Assembly: GCA_007378955.1 (NCBI GenBank)
Contig: VMGY01000006.1
Coordinates: 1-35,599, forward strand
Source: Parcubacteria group bacterium Athens0714_12
Lineage (GTDB): Bacteria; Patescibacteriota; Patescibacteriia; UBA2591; VMGY01
Reading direction: 5' to 3'
Length of the DNA: 35,599 nt
Shown: positions 1-7,680 of the stretch, piece after piece
Position numbering within the stretch: position 1 is the first letter of the stretch
Layout of the letters: every line of letters starts with the position of its first letter
Program-made: the position numbers and the translations under genes
Notes under the pieces: model-generated
Told to the model about the DNA's origin: nothing
Databases searched by the model: none
The model's input: the letters and a program-made list of their open reading frames with translations, nothing else

Positions 1-2
1 TC

Positions 3-95
3 GACGCTAAATTAAATCAAGATCAAACTCGAAAAATTAATTTAAAACCTCACAAATTAGAATTAATTAAGTGTCAATTATGTTCGTGGACTTGA
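3..95 (+). CDS. C-terminal fragment of an unidentified protein (left-truncated)
   Basis: An open frame enters from the left edge and stops at TGA 93-95. The last residues read HKLELIKCQLCSWT, with a C-x2-C pair near the very end. The terminal Cys pair resembles a zinc-binding or HNH-type tail, but 30 residues are too few to name a family. A possible terminator follows at 114-142. It may be a real gene end, or a gene truncated by the rearranged DNA of element E1 just downstream. Confidence 0.3.
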   Translation, partial: DAKLNQDQTRKINLKPHKLELIKCQLCSWT

Positions 96-113
96 ACAGC
101 CCAACGATATAAC

Positions 114-142
114 AAAAAAGACCGCTACTTCGGGCCTCTTTT
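114..142 (+). terminator. possible rho-independent terminator
   Basis: An A-run/T-run hairpin with a short imperfect GC core (AAAAGACCG against CGGGCCTCTTTT) follows the open frame that ends at 95. The stem is bulged, so support is modest. Confidence 0.35.
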
Positions 143-153
143 CAGGAACTTTC

Positions 154-322
154 TTGATTAAAAGTTTTTCTTTTCTTCTTTCCGTTAAAACATGGTTCGA
201 GCCGATTGTTTTTCCGGGCTCTTTGGCGGTTTTGAAATCTTGCGGCGAAGCCGCTCCGAATTCGCGGGGGGTTCCTCGCCGCCGCAGGCGGCGAAATGCG
301 TTCGGACTAATTCAAGAATACT
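154..322 (-). repeat. scrambled, inverted fragments of a serine recombinase
   Basis: Read on the minus strand, this stretch joins pieces found elsewhere in recombinase genes. Around 210-230 is a block from the N-terminal domain (codons for TAKEPG). It is fused to a C-terminal block at 187-211 (codons for KTIGSNHVL), then to a copy of the A-rich recombinase leader at 154-186. The part at about 245-320 matches 21060-21130, downstream of the recombinase remnant. It is decayed, rearranged recombinase DNA lying head-to-head with the intact gene at 456. No functional gene is seen; short frames here on either strand are incidental. Confidence 0.7.
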
Positions 323-420
323 GCACCATTTCGGAAATAGCAAGCCAGAGGAAGCCGCCTCGCTTCGCTCGGCGGCCAGTTTGTATTGGATTTTCGGGGC
401 AAAAACGAATTGGCGATTTT
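323..420 (+). repeat. E1 left terminal inverted repeat (98 bp)
   Basis: This is an exact reverse complement of 1819-1916. It begins GCACCATTTCGGAAATAG and ends just before the A-rich leader of the recombinase gene. It contains the short GC hairpin that corresponds to the AERSEA codons of the recombinase C-terminus. Confidence 0.9.
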
Positions 421-455
421 GAAAGAAGAAAAGAAAAATTTTTAATCAAAATCAT

Positions 456-2021
456 ATGAAATACATACTTTACGCTCGCAAAAGCACTGAGGAGGATGAT
501 AGGCAGGTTTTAAGTATTGAAGCGCAGCTCGTAGAGCTGCAAGAGTATGCCGCCAAAGAAAAATTAGAAATTGTTGCCTCGCTGTGCGAGGCCAAAACCG
601 CCAAAGAGCCCGGCCGAATAAAATTCGCAGAAATGTTGTCATTGATTGAAAAAGGCAAAGCAGACGGAATAATCGCATGGCATCCAGATAGATTAGCTCG
701 TAACAGCGTTGATGGCGGAAAGATCATCCACCTTGTAGATCGCGGCTTGATTAAGTCCCTCAAATTTCCGACATTCTGGTTCGAAACGACACCGCAAGGG
801 TTGTTCATGCTCAACATTGCTTTCGGCCAATCAAAATATTTTGTAGACAATTTGCGAGAGAATGTAAAAAGAGGTTTGCGACAAAAGATACGAAACGGGG
901 TATGGCCTGGTTGGGCTCCGGTGGGCTATCTCAACAATCTTAAGACGAGAGGAGTAGATGTTGACCTTGAAAAATCTCGGTTGGTGAGAAAAGTTTTTGA
1001 ACTCTACGCCACCGGAGCATATCCACTCCACTCTCTCGCAAATTGGTGCGTTGAACACAAGCTCAAGGGCAACAAGAATAACAAAATATCCATAAGCAGT
1101 TTGCAAAAGATTCTACAAAATATTTTCTACATAGGACTCATGAAATTTAAGGGAGAAGTTTTTAAAGGAACTCATGAGCCGTTAATTTCAAAGAAACTTT
1201 TTGATACTTGTCAGGAAGTGATGGCTAAACGCGGCAAAAAGAAAGACATCCGCAAACATTATTTTGCTTTTCTCGGCCTAATGAAATGTGCTTCATGCGG
1301 CTGTGCCATCACCGCAGAAATCCAGAAAGGCCATCATTACTATCACTGCACGAAAAAGAAAGGGCCGTGCCAAGAAAAGCACTTTTTGCGAGAGGAAGCA
1401 CTAACCGAGCAAATCAAAAACTTCCTTCAAAAAATTTCTTTGTCGAGCCAAGACACCGAAAAAGTTTTGGCGGCGTTGGATAGCGAACAGGATAAAGCGC
1501 GAGAGGACGTACAAGCCGAAGTTAGCATTTTGAAAAAACAATTATCGCAGGTTGAGACAAAACTCCAAAAACTACTTGATGTCTATTTAGCTGATGCTTT
1601 ATCCACAGAAGAATACGCCGCCAAAAAACAGAGTTTGCTTTCCGAAAAATTGTCGTTGAGTGAGAAAATTACTGACTTTGAGCAAAATGGGTTGTCTTGG
1701 CTCGAACCGGCCCGTGAGTTCGTTTTGACCTTAAATCAAGCCGTTAAATTAGTTGAGAGTGAAAACAAAGAGGAAATGACAACATTTCTGAAAACAATCG
1801 GCTCGAACCATGTTTTAGAAAATCGCCAATTCGTTTTTGCCCCGAAAATCCAATACAAACTGGCCGCCGAGCGAAGCGAGGCGGCTTCCTCTGGCTTGCT
1901 ATTTCCGAAATGGTGCGGACGGTGGGAGTTGAACCCACAAGCCTTGCGGCACAAGATCCTAAGTCTTGCGCGTATTCCAGTTCCGCCACGTCCGCTTATG
2001 CTTGATTTAAAATTAGTTTAA
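456..2021 (+). CDS. large serine recombinase (E1), reading through antisense tRNA-Leu
   Basis: This is a site-specific large serine recombinase of 521 residues. The resolvase-type catalytic domain (about 1-145) has YARKS with nucleophile Ser10, Arg8, and DRLARN with Arg79 and Arg82. A recombinase domain follows (about 147-255), then a zinc ribbon (Cys278, Cys281, Cys298, Cys305) and a coiled coil (about 335-410). Residues about 455-486 are encoded by the right inverted repeat. Residues about 486-513 are the antisense translation of tRNA-Leu, so the natural protein probably has no meaningful sequence beyond about 485. The ATG at 456 aligns with the starts of its paralogues at 22986 and 25174. 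No Shine-Dalgarno is seen; the A-rich leader is shared with E3. It is very similar to E3 and more distant from E2. Confidence 0.93.
   Translation: MKYILYARKSTEEDDRQVLSIEAQLVELQEYAAKEKLEIVASLCEAKTAKEPGRIKFAEMLSLIEKGKADGIIAWHPDRLARNSVDGGKIIHLVDRGLIKSLKFPTFWFETTPQGLFMLNIAFGQSKYFVDNLRENVKRGLRQKIRNGVWPGWAPVGYLNNLKTRGVDVDLEKSRLVRKVFELYATGAYPLHSLANWCVEHKLKGNKNNKISISSLQKILQNIFYIGLMKFKGEVFKGTHEPLISKKLFDTCQEVMAKRGKKKDIRKHYFAFLGLMKCASCGCAITAEIQKGHHYYHCTKKKGPCQEKHFLREEALTEQIKNFLQKISLSSQDTEKVLAALDSEQDKAREDVQAEVSILKKQLSQVETKLQKLLDVYLADALSTEEYAAKKQSLLSEKLSLSEKITDFEQNGLSWLEPAREFVLTLNQAVKLVESENKEEMTTFLKTIGSNHVLENRQFVFAPKIQYKLAAERSEAASSGLLFPKWCGRWELNPQALRHKILSLARIPVPPRPLMLDLKLV
1819..1916 (+). repeat. E1 right terminal inverted repeat (98 bp), inside the recombinase gene
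   Basis: This exact reverse complement of 323-420 is also coding sequence for recombinase residues about 455-486. It ends in TGGTGC over the 3' end of tRNA-Leu. Confidence 0.9.
1911..1995 (-). tRNA. tRNA-Leu (anticodon TAG), CCA encoded
   Basis: The minus strand folds as a class II tRNA. The acceptor GCGGACG pairs with CGTCCGC, the anticodon stem CAAGA/TCTTG encloses loop CTTAGGA (anticodon TAG, reading CUA), a long variable arm is present, and the T-arm carries TTCAACTC. Discriminator A and a genomic CCA are present. The 3' end is overlapped antisense by the E1 recombinase frame. A consensus-like promoter lies just upstream at 2010-2038. Confidence 0.97.
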
Positions 2022-2038
2022 ATTTGAGACATTGTCAA
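2010..2038 (-). promoter_or_regulatory. sigma70-type promoter for tRNA-Leu
   Basis: Minus strand: TTGACA (2038-2033), a 17-bp spacer, then TAATTT (2015-2010), about 15 nt upstream of the tRNA 5' end. The -35 box overlaps the -35 box of the opposing promoter at 2032-2059. Confidence 0.6.
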
Positions 2039-2059
2039 ACTATTGATTTGTAGTATAAT
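2032..2059 (+). promoter_or_regulatory. sigma70-type promoter for the 2129 gene
   Basis: TTGTCA (2032-2037), a 16-bp spacer and a perfect TATAAT (2054-2059) precede the gene starting at 2129. It shares its -35 region with the tRNA-Leu promoter on the other strand. Confidence 0.6.
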
Positions 2060-2128
2060 TAAATTATCTTTGGATTACGAAATAGCGATCTTCAAGAAAA
2101 ATATATAAATATTCTAACTTACTAAAAA

Positions 2129-2683
2129 ATGAACGAGGTTGAATTTCTTCTACAATATTTTGGCATTACTGCCGACAAACTTTTTCCCATTGCCATAATT
2201 TTAGGTCTTGGATTGTTTTTATTATTTAAATATTTTCTTAAGCCGAATTTTAATTTTCTTAAAAAATCTATAAAAAATATTGATGATGATTTAACTAAGG
2301 TTAATAATGCCACTACTGAAATTCAATCCTATTTTACAAAACAAGGATTTACAATGCTGCACCAATTAACTATGCGGCCGGGTAGTCCTTTTGTTTTAAC
2401 TGAATATGGTGAAAAATTGGTTAATGAAAGCGGCTTCCCGGAAATTTTCCGACAAAACCGTGAAAAAATAATTAATACTGTTAAATCTTATAACCCGCAA
2501 ACTAATTATGATATTCAAGAATATTCTAAAAAAGTATTATTAGAAAATTTTCTTAACGACCCAATAATGAAACCAGTTAAAGATTATGCTTTTCAAAATA
2601 GCATTAAAATTGAAATTATTTTAGAAGCGGCAACTCTCTTGGTTCGCGATGAAGTTATGAAAGAATTAAAATTTGATAATTAG
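2129..2683 (+). CDS. hypothetical membrane-anchored protein
   Basis: I do not recognise a family for this 184-residue protein. The N-terminus carries one hydrophobic segment (about residues 14-34, rich in I/L/G/F). A charged, helix-rich soluble part follows with no metal-binding or nucleotide-binding motif. A short stretch around residues 75-100 (tyrosine- and glycine-containing, TEYGEKLVNESGFPEIF) could be a small winged-helix-like fold, but this is a guess. The ATG at 2129 is the first start downstream of a good promoter (2032-2059). The gene lies 37 nt upstream of the SIMPL protein on the same strand and may be cotranscribed with it. Base composition is AT-rich, like the host genes. Confidence 0.75.
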   Translation: MNEVEFLLQYFGITADKLFPIAIILGLGLFLLFKYFLKPNFNFLKKSIKNIDDDLTKVNNATTEIQSYFTKQGFTMLHQLTMRPGSPFVLTEYGEKLVNESGFPEIFRQNREKIINTVKSYNPQTNYDIQEYSKKVLLENFLNDPIMKPVKDYAFQNSIKIEIILEAATLLVRDEVMKELKFDN

Positions 2684-2720
2684 TTCATAAAATTAATTTT
2701 AATCCTTTAAATCTAAAATT

Positions 2721-3494
2721 ATGTTTCCATTAAACCCATTTGAATCAATGAAGAAAAAATTTTATTTAAGCATTCTGCTCATCGCCTCCGCTTTCCTTCT
2801 TATCAGCTTGCTGCCGGCAATTTTTGATTTGTCGGGAATTAAACAGACAAAGCAAATACAAGAGCCGGCGCACATTTTAACTGTAAGCGCCGAAGGAAAA
2901 GTAAGAATGGTTCCGGATTTGGCGATTATTCAGGCCGGCGTGGAAACTATCAAGCCGACGGCCAGTGAATCGCAAAAAGAAAATGCCCAAAAAATGAACG
3001 CGGTCATTAACGTTATAAAGAATAAAGGCGTTGAAAAAGAAGATATTCAAACCACAAATTACAATCTTCAAGCCCTTTATGACTGGACGGAAAAAGGGAG
3101 AGTTTTTAAAGGCTATCAAACCACCCAAAATGTGACCGTCAGAATTAAAGAGCTGGATAAAATCGGCGAAATTTTGGAAGCTGTAAATACCGCCGGCGCC
3201 AACCAAATCGGCGGAATTCAATTTACTTTTGACGACCCGGAAAATTTCAAAAAACAAGCCAGTCAACAAGCTATCACCCGCGCAAAAGAGAGAGCGGATG
3301 TTTTAGCCCAATCAGCAGGCATTAAATTGGGAAAATTAATTTCTTTGAGCGAGTATTCTTATGAAGCAATTCCTTCCGCCTATTATGCTTTGGATAAGGA
3401 GGGAATGGGAGGCGGAGCTGAAACAACGCCGAATATTGAAGCGGGCGAATCAGAAATAACGGCGCAAGTAACTTTAATCTTTGAAATAAAATAA
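2721..3494 (+). CDS. SIMPL domain (DUF541, YggE-like) exported protein
   Basis: A 257-residue protein with a hydrophobic signal or anchor at about residues 12-35, followed by a full SIMPL/DUF541 domain. It opens with the typical LTVSAEGKVRMVPDLA strand, has the TTNYNLQALYDW region near the middle and ends with the characteristic ITAQVTLIFEIK strand. Family members are periplasmic or surface oligomeric proteins linked to stress; the biochemical activity is not established. The second Met at residue 10 (MKKKF) would give a more classical signal-peptide start. A strong terminator follows directly, so transcription of this unit ends here. Confidence 0.88.
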   Translation: MFPLNPFESMKKKFYLSILLIASAFLLISLLPAIFDLSGIKQTKQIQEPAHILTVSAEGKVRMVPDLAIIQAGVETIKPTASESQKENAQKMNAVINVIKNKGVEKEDIQTTNYNLQALYDWTEKGRVFKGYQTTQNVTVRIKELDKIGEILEAVNTAGANQIGGIQFTFDDPENFKKQASQQAITRAKERADVLAQSAGIKLGKLISLSEYSYEAIPSAYYALDKEGMGGGAETTPNIEAGESEITAQVTLIFEIK

Positions 3495-3510
3495 CAATTT
3501 AAAATAATCT

Positions 3511-3541
3511 GGGCGGAAATAAAACTTCCGCCTCTTTTTTT
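3511..3541 (+). terminator. rho-independent terminator
   Basis: A perfect 7-bp GGCGGAA/TTCCGCC stem with a short A-rich loop, followed by TCTTTTTTT. It lies 16 nt after the SIMPL gene. Confidence 0.88.
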
Positions 3542-3552
3542 AATTTAAACTT

Positions 3553-6519
3553 ATGCCCAAAAAATTATTTCTTTCTAAAACCTTAATAAAAATTTGCCTT
3601 CCCGTTCTATGTTTAACGGGATTTTTTATTTTTATCCCGAAAATAAAAGCAACGGCATCCGACGATTTGATAATCAGCGAAATACAAATCACCGGCGGCG
3701 CGGGACAAACTAATAATGATTTTATTGAATTATATAATCCATCGCCCGCGCCCATTAATTTGAAAGGATACAGATTGGTAAAACGGACAAAAACCGGCAT
3801 TCAAGACACCAATATTAAATCATGGACTAATGATGAATTTATTCCCGCTTATGGCTTTTATTTATGGGCTAACAGCGACTATCTTCCCATTCCCGCTTTG
3901 CCTGACGCCACTACCACAGCTTCTTTAGCCAATGACAATGGCATCGCTATTCGTTTTGGCAAAGCGGATGAAGGAGAGATTATTGACGCCTTGGCGTGGG
4001 GCGAAGCGAAAAATATTTTTATTGAAACAGCGCTTTTCCCTGATAATCCGTCGGCTAATCAAAGCATAGAAAGGGATTTGGAAACTGGAATTTTTGCCTT
4101 GCAAACAAGCCCAACCCCTCGAAACTCCCGATCTTCTGATAGCCCACCTTCCGTAGAAATACCGCCGGAAACAGAAACTATTATTAAAAACAAATCTCTA
4201 CCCTCGGGAGCTTCTTCCGGCTCATCAACTCAATCTTTTTATAAACCTTCTGACGTGGCAATCAATGAATTTGTTTCCGACCCGGCTGATGAAGAAATAG
4301 AATGGATTGAACTTTATAATAAAACTTCAAGAACGATTGACCTTAACTACTGGACAATTGAAGACGGGACGGAAAAGCCTAAAAAATTAGAGGGATTATC
4401 AATAGAACCGAATAATTTTTTAGTTTTAAATAAAGGCGAAAATTTTACTTTCAGCTTAAACAACGCCGGCGACATTATTATTCTCAAAGATTTTAGCGGA
4501 AAAATTATTGATCAAGTCAGCTACGGCAATTTTGATGATGGAGAAATAAGCGATAACGCGCCTTTTGCCATTGACCCTTGTTCTTTGGCAAGAATTTCCG
4601 ATGGCCATGACACTGATAATGATTTTAACGACTTTCAATTAACTGACGCGCCGACAAAAAGCGAATCTAATTTTATCAGTCAAGAAAAAAATGAAATTTT
4701 TCCTTCATCCGTGATTATCAATGAAATTTTTCCTAATCCGGCCTGTCATGACAATGAAAAAGAATTTATTGAATTAAAAAATATTAGCAACCAAGAAATT
4801 GATTTATTGGATTGGCAAATAGGCGACAGCGGCAAAAGAATTTATGTTATTAATAAAAATGATTTTAAATCAACAATCATTTCGGCGCAAGGATTTTTTC
4901 TTTTATCGCGGAAACAAACAAAAATCGCTTTAAATAATGGGGGTGATCAAATTAAACTTTATTGGCCTGACGATAAAATCGCTGATTTTTTTGAATATTC
5001 CGAACCAGCCAAAGAAAACCAATCTTATGGCCGCAACCAAAAGGGCAAATGGTTATGGAGCATTGAACCAACGCCTGGACAAGAAAATATCATCAGCCAG
5101 CCAAATCAAACGCCGAAAGCGATAATTGAAGCGCCCCTGAAAGCAAGTATCGGGGAAGAAGTGATTTTTGACGCTTGTGATTCTTACGACCCTGACGGCG
5201 ACGAGCTTTCTTATTTTTGGGTTTTTGACAATGGCCTGACTGACGACCGCCTTGTCGCGAGGCATATTTTTAAAAAAGCCGGCATTTATCAAATCAGCTT
5301 AAAAGTTAAAGACTCTAAAAACGCGGAAGATGAAACAAAAATCAGCATTGCCATTGAAGAAAAAAGCGAAAAAATGAAAAAAAGCGACGAAAAAATTTCT
5401 AAAGAAACAATTAGAGGAATTGAGATTAATGAATTTTTGCCCAATCCTGTCGGTGCTGAGGAAGAAGAATGGATTGAAATTTATAATGCCAATGACGATG
5501 AAATTAATCTTTTAAATTGGGTTTTAGACGACCAAGAAGGCGGCAGCCATCCTTATAAAATTTCTCAAAATCTGATAATCGCGCCCCAAGAATATCTGAT
5601 TTTTAAAAGAAAAGAAACTAAAATCGCTTTAAATAATGATGTCGACCAAGTCAGATTATTCAACGCTCAGGGAGAGCTTGTTTCCCAAGCCAGCTATCAA
5701 AAAAGCCAAGAAAATTGTTCTTACGCTTTGGATAAAAACAAAAAATGGCGATTGACTGAAATTTTGACGCCTTTGAAGGAAAATATAATTTTTTTAAGCG
5801 ATGAAACGCCGGAAATAGAAAAAATCATTAAATTAGACACGGAAGAGATAAAAAATTCAGAGATCAACGACTTAGTTGAAACTCAAGGCATTGTTGCCGT
5901 AGAGCCGGGAATTTTAGGCAGCCAAATTTTTTACCTTGATGGCGGCGCCCAAATTTATTGCTATAAAAAAGATTTTCCCGATTTGAAATTAGGCGACTTG
6001 ATAAAAGTAAAAGGGGAAATTTCCCAAAGCCAAGCCGAGAAACGGATTAAAATAAAAACACAAAATGATATTATAATTTTAGAGCGGGGGGAACCGCCAT
6101 TAGTTAAAGAAGTCGCGATTGAAGAAATCGGAGAGGAATTAAAAGGATGTTTAGTAAAAATCAACGGGCAATTAATTGAAAAAACAGGCGACAATCTTTA
6201 TTTGGATAATGGCAATGAAGAAATTAAAGTTTATATTAAAAAATCCACTGGAATAAAAATTCCGCAAGAAATAAAAGAAGGGGACTATTTGGAAGTTTCT
6301 GGAATAGTCAACGAGATAAAATCAGAATGGCGGCTATTGCCTCGTTATCAAAATGATATTATAATAACTAAAAGAATTGAACTTCAAGAATATCTGCCCG
6401 CGGGCATTGCCAATATCCCGAAAATTCAAAATCAAATCGCGACGAAATACATAATTTTAACAATAACAGCTTTGGCAATAATTATTGCTGGTTTTGTTTT
6501 TAAAAGTAAAATCGCTTAA
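3553..6519 (+). CDS. large surface protein with four lamin-tail domains, a PKD domain and OB-like region
   Basis: A 988-residue exported mosaic protein. A signal peptide or anchor occupies residues about 10-30. Lamin-tail (LTD) repeats, recognisable by (I)NE(I/F)...NP...E(W/F)IE(L/I)YN, start near residues 38, 232, 386 and 619. A PKD-like beta domain lies at about 520-600 (DSYDPDGDELSYFW). The region about 770-950 looks like two OB-fold nucleic-acid-binding modules (GIVAVEPG...LKLGDLIKVKGEI; GCLVKINGQL). A single transmembrane segment (about 966-984) precedes a short Lys tail. LTD proteins of this kind are often cell-surface or extracellular-nuclease associated; no nuclease catalytic domain is visible. 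It is followed 17 nt later by a pilin-like gene. Confidence 0.88.
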   Translation: MPKKLFLSKTLIKICLPVLCLTGFFIFIPKIKATASDDLIISEIQITGGAGQTNNDFIELYNPSPAPINLKGYRLVKRTKTGIQDTNIKSWTNDEFIPAYGFYLWANSDYLPIPALPDATTTASLANDNGIAIRFGKADEGEIIDALAWGEAKNIFIETALFPDNPSANQSIERDLETGIFALQTSPTPRNSRSSDSPPSVEIPPETETIIKNKSLPSGASSGSSTQSFYKPSDVAINEFVSDPADEEIEWIELYNKTSRTIDLNYWTIEDGTEKPKKLEGLSIEPNNFLVLNKGENFTFSLNNAGDIIILKDFSGKIIDQVSYGNFDDGEISDNAPFAIDPCSLARISDGHDTDNDFNDFQLTDAPTKSESNFISQEKNEIFPSSVIINEIFPNPACHDNEKEFIELKNISNQEIDLLDWQIGDSGKRIYVINKNDFKSTIISAQGFFLLSRKQTKIALNNGGDQIKLYWPDDKIADFFEYSEPAKENQSYGRNQKGKWLWSIEPTPGQENIISQPNQTPKAIIEAPLKASIGEEVIFDACDSYDPDGDELSYFWVFDNGLTDDRLVARHIFKKAGIYQISLKVKDSKNAEDETKISIAIEEKSEKMKKSDEKISKETIRGIEINEFLPNPVGAEEEEWIEIYNANDDEINLLNWVLDDQEGGSHPYKISQNLIIAPQEYLIFKRKETKIALNNDVDQVRLFNAQGELVSQASYQKSQENCSYALDKNKKWRLTEILTPLKENIIFLSDETPEIEKIIKLDTEEIKNSEINDLVETQGIVAVEPGILGSQIFYLDGGAQIYCYKKDFPDLKLGDLIKVKGEISQSQAEKRIKIKTQNDIIILERGEPPLVKEVAIEEIGEELKGCLVKINGQLIEKTGDNLYLDNGNEEIKVYIKKSTGIKIPQEIKEGDYLEVSGIVNEIKSEWRLLPRYQNDIIITKRIELQEYLPAGIANIPKIQNQIATKYIILTITALAIIIAGFVFKSKIA

Positions 6520-6536
6520 TAATTTAAATTTAAAAT

Positions 6537-7025
6537 GTGACAAAATCAAACAAAAAAGGATTTACCCTAATTGAACTTTTAATTGTTATTGCCATCATTG
6601 GGCTGATTTCTGTTTTGGCTGTCACGGCTTTAAAAAATGCCAAAGAGAAAACCAGAAACGCCAAAAGAAAATATGACTTGAAGCAAATTCATACTGCTCT
6701 GGAATTGTATTATGATAATCGTCGGACTTATCCGTCAGAAGATTGGTGTGATTCAAGCAAAGGGTCTTGCGCTACTGCCTGCCCTTGCGCTGGCAGTGAT
6801 TGGAATTACGCGGCAACCCGCATTGCTGGCTCTTTAAGAAATGATAATTTAATGCAAAATCTACCTAAAGATCCTTTGAATAATACAACTTATTATTATT
6901 GGTACGAACCTGATTGCAACCAAGGTACTTGCGTTGGGCAAGGTTGTTGCTATTATGAAATCGGCGTTAGTTTGGAAGGGAGCGGCTCATTTAGATTACA
7001 GGGCGGTAAAAATGTAACCAATTAA
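6537..7025 (+). CDS. type IV pilin-like / pseudopilin protein
   Basis: A 162-residue prepilin-like protein. It has a short charged leader, then the class III prepilin peptidase motif G-FTLIELLIVIAIIG with Glu at +5 and a hydrophobic helix. The alpha-helical stem KNAKEKTRNAKRKYDLKQI matches the type II secretion/type IV pilin N-domain. The globular part is rich in Cys (WCDSSKGSCATACPC and a later CCYYE), suggesting disulfide cross-links outside the cell. It starts at GTG 6537; the ATG two bases earlier is out of frame and meets an immediate stop. Its distance to the preceding surface-protein gene suggests joint expression. Confidence 0.92.
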   Translation: MTKSNKKGFTLIELLIVIAIIGLISVLAVTALKNAKEKTRNAKRKYDLKQIHTALELYYDNRRTYPSEDWCDSSKGSCATACPCAGSDWNYAATRIAGSLRNDNLMQNLPKDPLNNTTYYYWYEPDCNQGTCVGQGCCYYEIGVSLEGSGSFRLQGGKNVTN

Positions 7026-7047
7026 TTCTAAGTTTATCAGTTCCATG

Positions 7048-7325
7048 ACTTACGCATTTGATAATAATCCACACGCTGTCATTGCGAGGAGGAGCAGCAA
7101 CGACGACGCGGCAATCCCGTTGTCTGTCGCGTCTCGCCACACTTCCTCCTCCGCTTCCTCTTCCGCTGAAGCTACGGGGGATAAGAAAACTACGAAGGAT
7201 AAGTCGCTCGCGGCTAAAGACCAGGCCTCTCCTTGCCCTGTTAAATAAAAAACTTTTGATTTTTAATTCGCTATGCGAATTATTTAACAGGGCGAGCAAT
7301 GACAAGAAAGTTGAAACGCGTAAGT
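7048..7325. repeat. MITE-like intergenic repeat with nested inverted repeats
   Basis: No gene lies between 7026 and 7353. The stretch holds three nested inverted pairs: ACTTACGC (7048-7055) with GCGTAAGT (7318-7325); TGTCATTGC (7077-7085) with GCAATGACA (7296-7304); and CCCTGTTAAATAA with TTATTTAACAGGG (about 7228-7292). The left part resembles the widespread GTCATTGCGAGGAG-type dispersed repeat of other bacteria. The sequence is more GC-rich than its surroundings. Small open frames inside it look incidental. Confidence 0.6.
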
Positions 7326-7353
7326 TCTAAATTCAAAAAAATATAATGAAATT

Positions 7354-7680
7354 ATGCCTGAATTCATTTTCACCGACCAAAATTTTAAAGATGAAGTTTT
7401 AAATTACAAAGGCGTGGTTTTGGTTGATTTTGGCGCTGAATACTGCCCTGGTTGCAAAATAATTACCCCGATTATGGAAAATTTAACTAAAGAATACCAA
7501 AATAAAATCAAAATAGGAAAAATGGATATCGCGGAAAATCCCAAAACAACGGCTGAATACGGAGTAATGTCCATCCCTGTTTTAATTATTTTTAAAGAAG
7601 GAAAAATAGTTAAACAAATGATGGGCGTGCGGCCAAAATTAAAAATTAAAGAAATGATAGATGCTGTTTTGTCAAAATAA
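7354..7680 (+). CDS. thioredoxin-like protein with CPGC active site
   Basis: A 108-residue single-domain thioredoxin fold. Asp25 is buried in VLVDFGA, the redox motif is Cys31-Pro-Gly-Cys34 (YCPGC), and cis-Pro75 sits in the SIPVL loop. Length and secondary structure match bacterial thioredoxins. The active site differs from the usual WCGPC: Trp is replaced by Tyr and the two central residues are swapped, which should change redox potential and partner choice. Its 3' end overlaps the RNase HII gene by 20 nt, so the two are probably translationally linked. It begins a four-gene plus-strand run ending with tyrS. Confidence 0.92.
   Translation: MPEFIFTDQNFKDEVLNYKGVVLVDFGAEYCPGCKIITPIMENLTKEYQNKIKIGKMDIAENPKTTAEYGVMSIPVLIIFKEGKIVKQMMGVRPKLKIKEMIDAVLSK

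Larger units (their letters stand above)
323..1916 (+). mobile_element. E1: serine-recombinase element with 98-bp inverted repeats at tRNA-Leu
   Basis: A 1.6-kb unit contains one gene, a large serine recombinase. It is bounded by identical 98-bp inverted repeats (323-420 and 1819-1916). The right repeat is the last part of the recombinase coding sequence and ends in TGGTGC, the complement of the encoded discriminator/CCA end of tRNA-Leu. The left repeat ends in the mirror-image GCACCA. Its GC content is visibly higher than that of neighbouring host genes. The sibling E2 (22870-24438) has the same plan and the decayed E3 (25074-26307) keeps part of it. Boundaries are inferred from the repeats; no target-site duplication is evident. 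Confidence 0.7.

Noticed and set aside
154-459. Plus-strand open frame of 101 codons upstream of E1
   Set aside because: It is composed of inverted recombinase fragments and the E1 left repeat; coding resemblance is on the other strand.
1915-2021. C-terminal tail of the E1 recombinase as a real protein domain
   Set aside because: It is the antisense translation of tRNA-Leu (GRWELNPQALRHK); only the frame is open, with no reason to think it functional.
7045-7330. Two overlapping plus-strand frames of 67 and 90 codons
   Set aside because: They lie wholly inside the MITE-like repeat, are low-complexity (Ser/Arg/Pro-rich) and lack start signals.
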